A stretch of DNA of 64,000 bases from UBA9715 sp045614225. Lineage in GTDB: Bacteria > Actinomycetota > Coriobacteriia > Coriobacteriales > Eggerthellaceae. Positions 60,125 through 64,000 of this stretch are shown piece after piece (position 1 is the first letter of the stretch; every line of letters starts with the position of its first letter). The translations under genes were made by a program, and so were the position numbers. The notes under the pieces were generated by a model. The model was not told the DNA's origin. It searched no databases and saw only the letters and a program-made list of their open reading frames with translations. Where the stretch lies: positions 18,728-82,727 of the forward strand of contig JAZLCO010000022.1 of NCBI GenBank assembly GCA_045614225.1. Reading direction: 5' to 3'.

Positions 60125-62014
60125 TTGCATAAGCTGTTTCAAAAGCGGGTAAGGATTGTGCTACTTGCGCTTCTGGCCATCGTCGTGTCGCTATCACTTG
60201 CAGGCTGCCGCGATAGCGATGTACTTACCCAGAAAATTATTGATGCACCGGGCGTGTCGGAAATCGACTATTCTCTCGATCCGGTTCGAACCGATGCGCC
60301 CGAATCGGATAGGGAGGACATTGCCAACATATACGAGCAGGAGTCCCAATCACAAGATCACGAGAGGCAGCAAAACCAACCCGAGTATCAGCAAGACAAC
60401 CCGACGACCGACCAAACAGCTGATCAGCAGCCGTACAGCAGCACCGTCAACCCAAACGGGCAGGCGACCGAAGGCGGTAAGGTGGATGGCAGCAGCGGGG
60501 ACGCTGCCGACCCAAGCGGCAACGAGGCTAACCAGGGTAGCGCATCCGAAGAGGGCGATGGCAACAATGTAGGAGCGGGCAACGTCGAAGAGAGCCCCGT
60601 AGAGGGTAGCCCGGAGCAGGAGCCCAACCAAGACCAGCCGGAATCCCCGGCGGGACAAACCATCCGGATAGAAACTCCCGACCTCACCGACGAGCCGCAA
60701 CCTGAGGACGACTCGCCTTCCCCCGAACAGGGGCAGAACGCTGGCAGCAACGACAACACGTGGAGCCCGTCGCCAAGCGGCAACGGCGGCGGCACTGGAG
60801 AGGACAAGCAAGGCAGCACGTACGCCGACGGCACATACGACACCATCCCGAGTGCGGGCAAGGTTGCGGCTGCGGGGCCATATGCCACCATCGTGCAGTC
60901 CCTGGGTGGCCGCGGGGCGTTGGCCGCCGCCCCCCAGCAGTGGCTCGACAACCTACCCTCCGGCGCTTACGACAACGGCAACGAGCTCATTGACGTGAAG
61001 GGAATCGCCGCCTGGGGCGACGGCGAGCAGATGACGGATGCCGCCGTCCAGGGAATCATCGACTCCGGCGCAGATGTGGTTCTAACCAGCAGCACGTACA
61101 ACGTGATGAACCAAGATCAGGCCAACGCGCTCAATGCGGCAGGAGTGGACGTGCTCGTCGTTCCCGACATCGGCACTACCACTGCGTTGGATGCTGACAT
61201 CGTGATGACCGTCGATGTCATCGGCGAGTTATTGAAGGACGCGGGTACGGGCATCCAATTCGACGCCAAGCAAGCAGCTGCCGTATGGAAGAGCATGCAC
61301 AATTCGACGCTTCAAACATGTCTGGGCAACAACGGCGGATACTCATGTGCCTCATGGGGGTTCGACAACGCTTACATAGAAAACTATCTCTACCAAGGCT
61401 CGTTTGCCCAAGCGGAGAGCAGTCGGATTGGGTACACGTCTTTAAACAACCTTTACACCGTCTATGTCAATGGATGGGATGCGGCTAGCGATAACGGATA
61501 CGGAAATCCCAGCAGAAGCTCCATAGCGCGTTCCAGTTTCGACCTCATCGACTACTATTTCCAACATTCGGGACTGCAAAGGGGAGGCAGTGTCGTTTCC
61601 TTTAACGGCACAATGGGCGGTTATGAAACTCTCACCGCTTATCTCAAGCCAAGCCTTACGTCAACAAGTCAGGAAATACTGAATGGGAACGGCCATTCGA
61701 CACCGATAGTCATTACGCGCGATGAACAAACGGCGCTTAATGTCGCTCAATCAGCCAAGAATAGCTCTTCTGACTACAACTTCGGCTATGACTACACGGT
61801 GTATGTGATGCCGGGCGGTGTTGACGGATCTTGGGACGACGGAACGTTCGAGAGCTTCCTCGTAGCACCTTGGGCGTATTCGATTGCGCGCGAACATGGA
61901 ACCGCCCAGGCTGATCAGTTCGTAAACAAATTCTATTTGGAATTTTACCGTTCAGATGCATCTGGGTTGGTGGATGGATACGGAACAAAGGTGGTAGTCG
62001 AATGTGGTTCATAG
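60125..62014 (+). CDS. Lipoprotein with TroA/BtuF-like binding domain
   Basis: 629 residues from a TTG at 60125; an ATG at 60056 would extend the front by 23 residues. A lipobox LAGC follows the membrane segment (VLLALLAIVVSLSLAGC), so it is anchored outside the cell. About 180 residues of Gln/Glu/Pro/Asn/Gly-rich linker come next, then a 390-residue domain with PYATIVQSLGG, ADVVLTSSTYN, AGVDVLVVPDIG and VIGELLKDAG, the pattern of FepB/BtuF/TroA proteins that bind iron chelates or cobalamin. No permease or ATPase gene is in view. A second such protein follows. Confidence 0.72.
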   Translation: MHKLFQKRVRIVLLALLAIVVSLSLAGCRDSDVLTQKIIDAPGVSEIDYSLDPVRTDAPESDREDIANIYEQESQSQDHERQQNQPEYQQDNPTTDQTADQQPYSSTVNPNGQATEGGKVDGSSGDAADPSGNEANQGSASEEGDGNNVGAGNVEESPVEGSPEQEPNQDQPESPAGQTIRIETPDLTDEPQPEDDSPSPEQGQNAGSNDNTWSPSPSGNGGGTGEDKQGSTYADGTYDTIPSAGKVAAAGPYATIVQSLGGRGALAAAPQQWLDNLPSGAYDNGNELIDVKGIAAWGDGEQMTDAAVQGIIDSGADVVLTSSTYNVMNQDQANALNAAGVDVLVVPDIGTTTALDADIVMTVDVIGELLKDAGTGIQFDAKQAAAVWKSMHNSTLQTCLGNNGGYSCASWGFDNAYIENYLYQGSFAQAESSRIGYTSLNNLYTVYVNGWDAASDNGYGNPSRSSIARSSFDLIDYYFQHSGLQRGGSVVSFNGTMGGYETLTAYLKPSLTSTSQEILNGNGHSTPIVITRDEQTALNVAQSAKNSSSDYNFGYDYTVYVMPGGVDGSWDDGTFESFLVAPWAYSIAREHGTAQADQFVNKFYLEFYRSDASGLVDGYGTKVVVECGS

Positions 62015-62097
62015 AGAAAGGAGATTATCGAAAACGCGATCCTTAGCGGTATTGCAATCCGACACGTTGTAAATGGCTTCAAAAGAAAGGAAAGCAC

Positions 62098-63519
62098 ATG
62101 CGATTTCAAAACCTGAAAACTCGCTTTGGAGTTATGGCAGTTGCTGCCGTAATGGCGTCATGCATCGCTGTTCCGTCGGCTTATGCGACGGCGTATTATG
62201 ACGAAACGCTTGACGATGATGATATTGGCGCGATTCCAACCTCAGCCGCAACCCCCTCCAACGTTCGGCCAACGGCTGCTGCAACTCGTGCCGCCATGCC
62301 GGCCGTTGAGATTCTTGGCCTCCAAGGCGTTGAGGAATCGGGGCAGCTCATTACGCTGCAATTAGTCAACAATTCATATTATCAGCCAGTTTACACATGG
62401 GTTGCTCCCAAGTATATGCTCTTCACTTCAAGCTACTCATCCCAGCCGAGCGCGTATCTTGTGAATTTTGCCATCCATTCTGGTGTCAACATGGCTGTTT
62501 ACAATGAGAGCCGTGCGGGTGGAGGGCAAGGTCCGAACGCAATCCTTGCCAATGGAATTGACACCCTTGGAGAGAATCCGACAGATGAAGAGATTAATTT
62601 GGTGGCAAACCAAACGGACGACATGTCTGTCTGGGCTATGAATCCCGACATTATTATTGGCACCGGAGGGAAGACGGATGCGGTTTTGGATTCCTATATG
62701 ACGGGATATGACCATACAGATTACGTAAACTACAACGTAAACTATTATCCCAATATGATTGCGACCATCGGTGCCATTCGCGATGCGGTGAACAATTCTA
62801 GCGTTACTACGATTGCAAACGCATACATCGCGTATATCAACAATGCGGCAGATACCGTTATTCAACAAGACAAGAACAATGATGGCGTAATTGATGATGA
62901 TGATGCGATTATAGTTGCCTGGGTCAAAGGCTATACGGCTCCAAATGGGATTACGGCCGCATCGTTTACTATCGGGTCAAGTTATGCCAACAATGGTACG
63001 GCTGCCCAGAACCGTTATCTTGAAACGGCAGAATGGGCTGGTGCTGTCAACTTGAACGACAACACCACGTCTGACGATATGCTCGTCAGCGTTGCGACGC
63101 TTTCTTCTGCAGACATCATTGTTGTCGGCGGCCAGCAGGGATCAAGCGACTTTGACACCATCATGGGCGGACTTTACGATGCCCAACTTCTGGGCAAAAC
63201 ATATTTTGTGACCGACAACAACATGAAAGCGGGATCTGCCTACGGCGTCGTGATGAACAGCATTGAGAACGCGCAAAACCTCGGGCGGATTCTCCAGCCC
63301 ATCACGGGCATAAGCCAGCGTGATTCCCTTGCGTACTATTTCGAACATTTCTACCACATCAACTCGAACAACCTCGCGCATGTCATGAGCATGTCCTTGA
63401 ACGGATACGTGCGCAACTGGACGAAGAGCCCGAACTATAATCTCGACCTTCCGCAGAACATCGCGCTTCTCACCGAGTGGAACGAGTCGACTGACTGCGG
63501 TTACACTCCTGCTCCGTAG
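62098..63519 (+). CDS. Secreted binding-protein-like protein with an EF-hand loop
   Basis: 473 residues. The signal peptide is 1-30 (ending AYA). The mature part resembles the previous gene's binding domain in layout (LGLQGVEESG, NPDIIIGTGGKTDAV, ADIIVVGGQQGSSDF) but has no lipobox. DKNNDGVIDDDD near 260 is a textbook EF-hand/dockerin calcium loop. Tyr/Asn-rich composition is typical of exported proteins. GAAAGGAAAG precedes the ATG. Probably works with the lipoprotein upstream in uptake of a metal complex; the substrate is unknown. Confidence 0.68.
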   Translation: MRFQNLKTRFGVMAVAAVMASCIAVPSAYATAYYDETLDDDDIGAIPTSAATPSNVRPTAAATRAAMPAVEILGLQGVEESGQLITLQLVNNSYYQPVYTWVAPKYMLFTSSYSSQPSAYLVNFAIHSGVNMAVYNESRAGGGQGPNAILANGIDTLGENPTDEEINLVANQTDDMSVWAMNPDIIIGTGGKTDAVLDSYMTGYDHTDYVNYNVNYYPNMIATIGAIRDAVNNSSVTTIANAYIAYINNAADTVIQQDKNNDGVIDDDDAIIVAWVKGYTAPNGITAASFTIGSSYANNGTAAQNRYLETAEWAGAVNLNDNTTSDDMLVSVATLSSADIIVVGGQQGSSDFDTIMGGLYDAQLLGKTYFVTDNNMKAGSAYGVVMNSIENAQNLGRILQPITGISQRDSLAYYFEHFYHINSNNLAHVMSMSLNGYVRNWTKSPNYNLDLPQNIALLTEWNESTDCGYTPAP

Positions 63520-63606
63520 GAGTAGCCCTCTCGTCCGAGAAAGGAAACGAACCAAAAGTGCGCCGCGCTCGGCGGCGTACGGCTGTTGCAAAGGAACTGG
63601 TGCACA

Positions 63607-63772
63607 ATGAACGGTAGACGGAAACGGGAAGGGTCGCTTTTGCGCAAGGCGTTCTCGATCCTGCTCAGCCTGTCCCTGGTTTGGGGATGCGGCGTGTCTC
63701 CGACGGCAGCTCTTGCAGCAGACCAGCCGACCTCGTCCGATGCCGCTGTGGTATCGGACGAGGCCACTGCTC
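63607..63772 (+). pseudogene. Secreted protein, first exon cut by a group II intron
   Basis: 55 codons before the presumed 5' splice site at 63773. A basic start (NGRRKREGSLLRK) and hydrophobic core (FSILLSLSLVWGCGVSP, then AALA) form a signal peptide; the mature part begins DQPTSSDAAVVSDEATA. Without splicing the frame stops at 63796-63798 after 63 residues. The rest of the gene should lie beyond the intron, outside the window. It is the third exported protein in a row. Confidence 0.65.
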
Positions 63773-64000
63773 GTGCGCCCGGCATGGGCAGGCTCTAAGG
63801 GGTGGAAGTCCCCAGTGCGGGTTTTGGCGCCAAGCACACAGCCGAAGGCAAGGGTGTTGGGGGTGACTCCAAATCTGAAGGAAGCCCTAGGCAAACGACC
63901 GGCCTGACGGACAGGAACGCCGTACGAGGCCAGGATGGTCGGGTAACGCTCCGAGATAGGCGGACGCCCGAAGGCCAACGAAGATGAGGCCATCCTGGTA
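63773..64000 (+). mobile_element. Group II intron, 5' part
   Basis: The sequence begins GTGCGCCCGGCATGGG, a known 5' end of bacterial group II introns (GUGCG consensus). It continues through GGGGTGGAAGTCCCC, AAGCAC...GGCAAGGGTG, GGTGACTCC and CTGAAGGAAGCC, all familiar parts of the domain I core from memory of such introns. The reverse transcriptase/maturase gene should lie further on. The intron sits inside a coding sequence in sense orientation, so splicing could restore the protein. Confidence 0.8.

Larger units (their letters stand above)
23529..64000. mobile_element. Element C: ICE-like island, right end not in the window
   Basis: It starts at att copy 3 and carries an excisionase-like module, a type IV secretion operon, an adhesin and a defence cluster. 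No integrase, relaxase or right att copy is seen, so where it ends is uncertain; genes after about 55 kb may already belong to the chromosome or another element. Confidence 0.6.

Overview
The window looks like Eggerthellaceae (Coriobacteriia) DNA from a gut anaerobe. Supporting signs are a GC-rich coding style, an acyl-CoA dehydratase activase-like protein, a molybdopterin enzyme pair of the transhydroxylase/catechol-dehydroxylase type next to a GAF-LuxR regulator, VaFE/SpaA surface proteins, and DUF3801-Maff2-PrgI conjugation genes. This is inference from gene content; no database search was run.

1-13.5 kb is core chromosome: the end of an activase-like gene, rsmI, a YgjP-type metallopeptidase, two secreted coiled-coil wall-hydrolase-like paralogues on the minus strand, a small secreted protein, then metG, a frameshifted tatD, an FMN reductase, rsmA (ksgA), an NSS sodium symporter, ychF and tRNA-Ile/tRNA-Ala.

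The 3' end of tRNA-Ala is an integration hot spot. Its last bases recur at 17303-17322 (20 bp) and 23484-23528 (45 bp identical), each followed by its own terminator. This divides the DNA downstream of tRNA-Ala into tandem elements. Element A (13.5-17.3 kb) carries an excisionase-like HTH protein, a second HTH protein, DUF4926, an ADP-ribosylglycohydrolase and a truncated IS1249-like transposase. Element B (17.3-23.5 kb) carries a transhydroxylase-like molybdoenzyme, its Fe-S subunit, a GAF-LuxR regulator and an SDR. Element C (23.5 kb onward) starts with the same two-gene HTH module as element A, then continues with a conjugation operon (DUF3801, VirD4/TraG, Maff2, PrgI, VirB4, NlpC/P60 hydrolase, VirB6-like) that ends in a 1290-residue LPXTG adhesin. 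No integrase or relaxase is visible, so the right end of C lies outside the window or has been lost.

39.7-55.6 kb behaves as a defence island: an IetAS-like subtilase/AAA+ pair, an orphan RelB/DinJ antitoxin, an AAA ATPase, a 1035-residue phosphoesterase-NTPase fusion, an HEPN protein, a DUF2188 protein, a two-TM protein with a Cys cluster, a soluble protein paired with a four-TM protein, and a DUF5677-like protein. A 35-bp hairpin element occurs upstream of two of these units, 7 kb apart.

56-64 kb holds a compact unit of a 40-residue peptide with a strong ribosome binding site, a DUF2975 membrane protein, a YozG-type HTH and a radical SAM/SPASM enzyme (candidate peptide-modification locus). 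Next come a MerR-like regulator with a 13-bp inverted repeat at its start, two large secreted proteins resembling metal/cofactor-binding proteins, and a secreted-protein gene interrupted after 55 codons by what looks like the 5' end of a group II intron running off the window.
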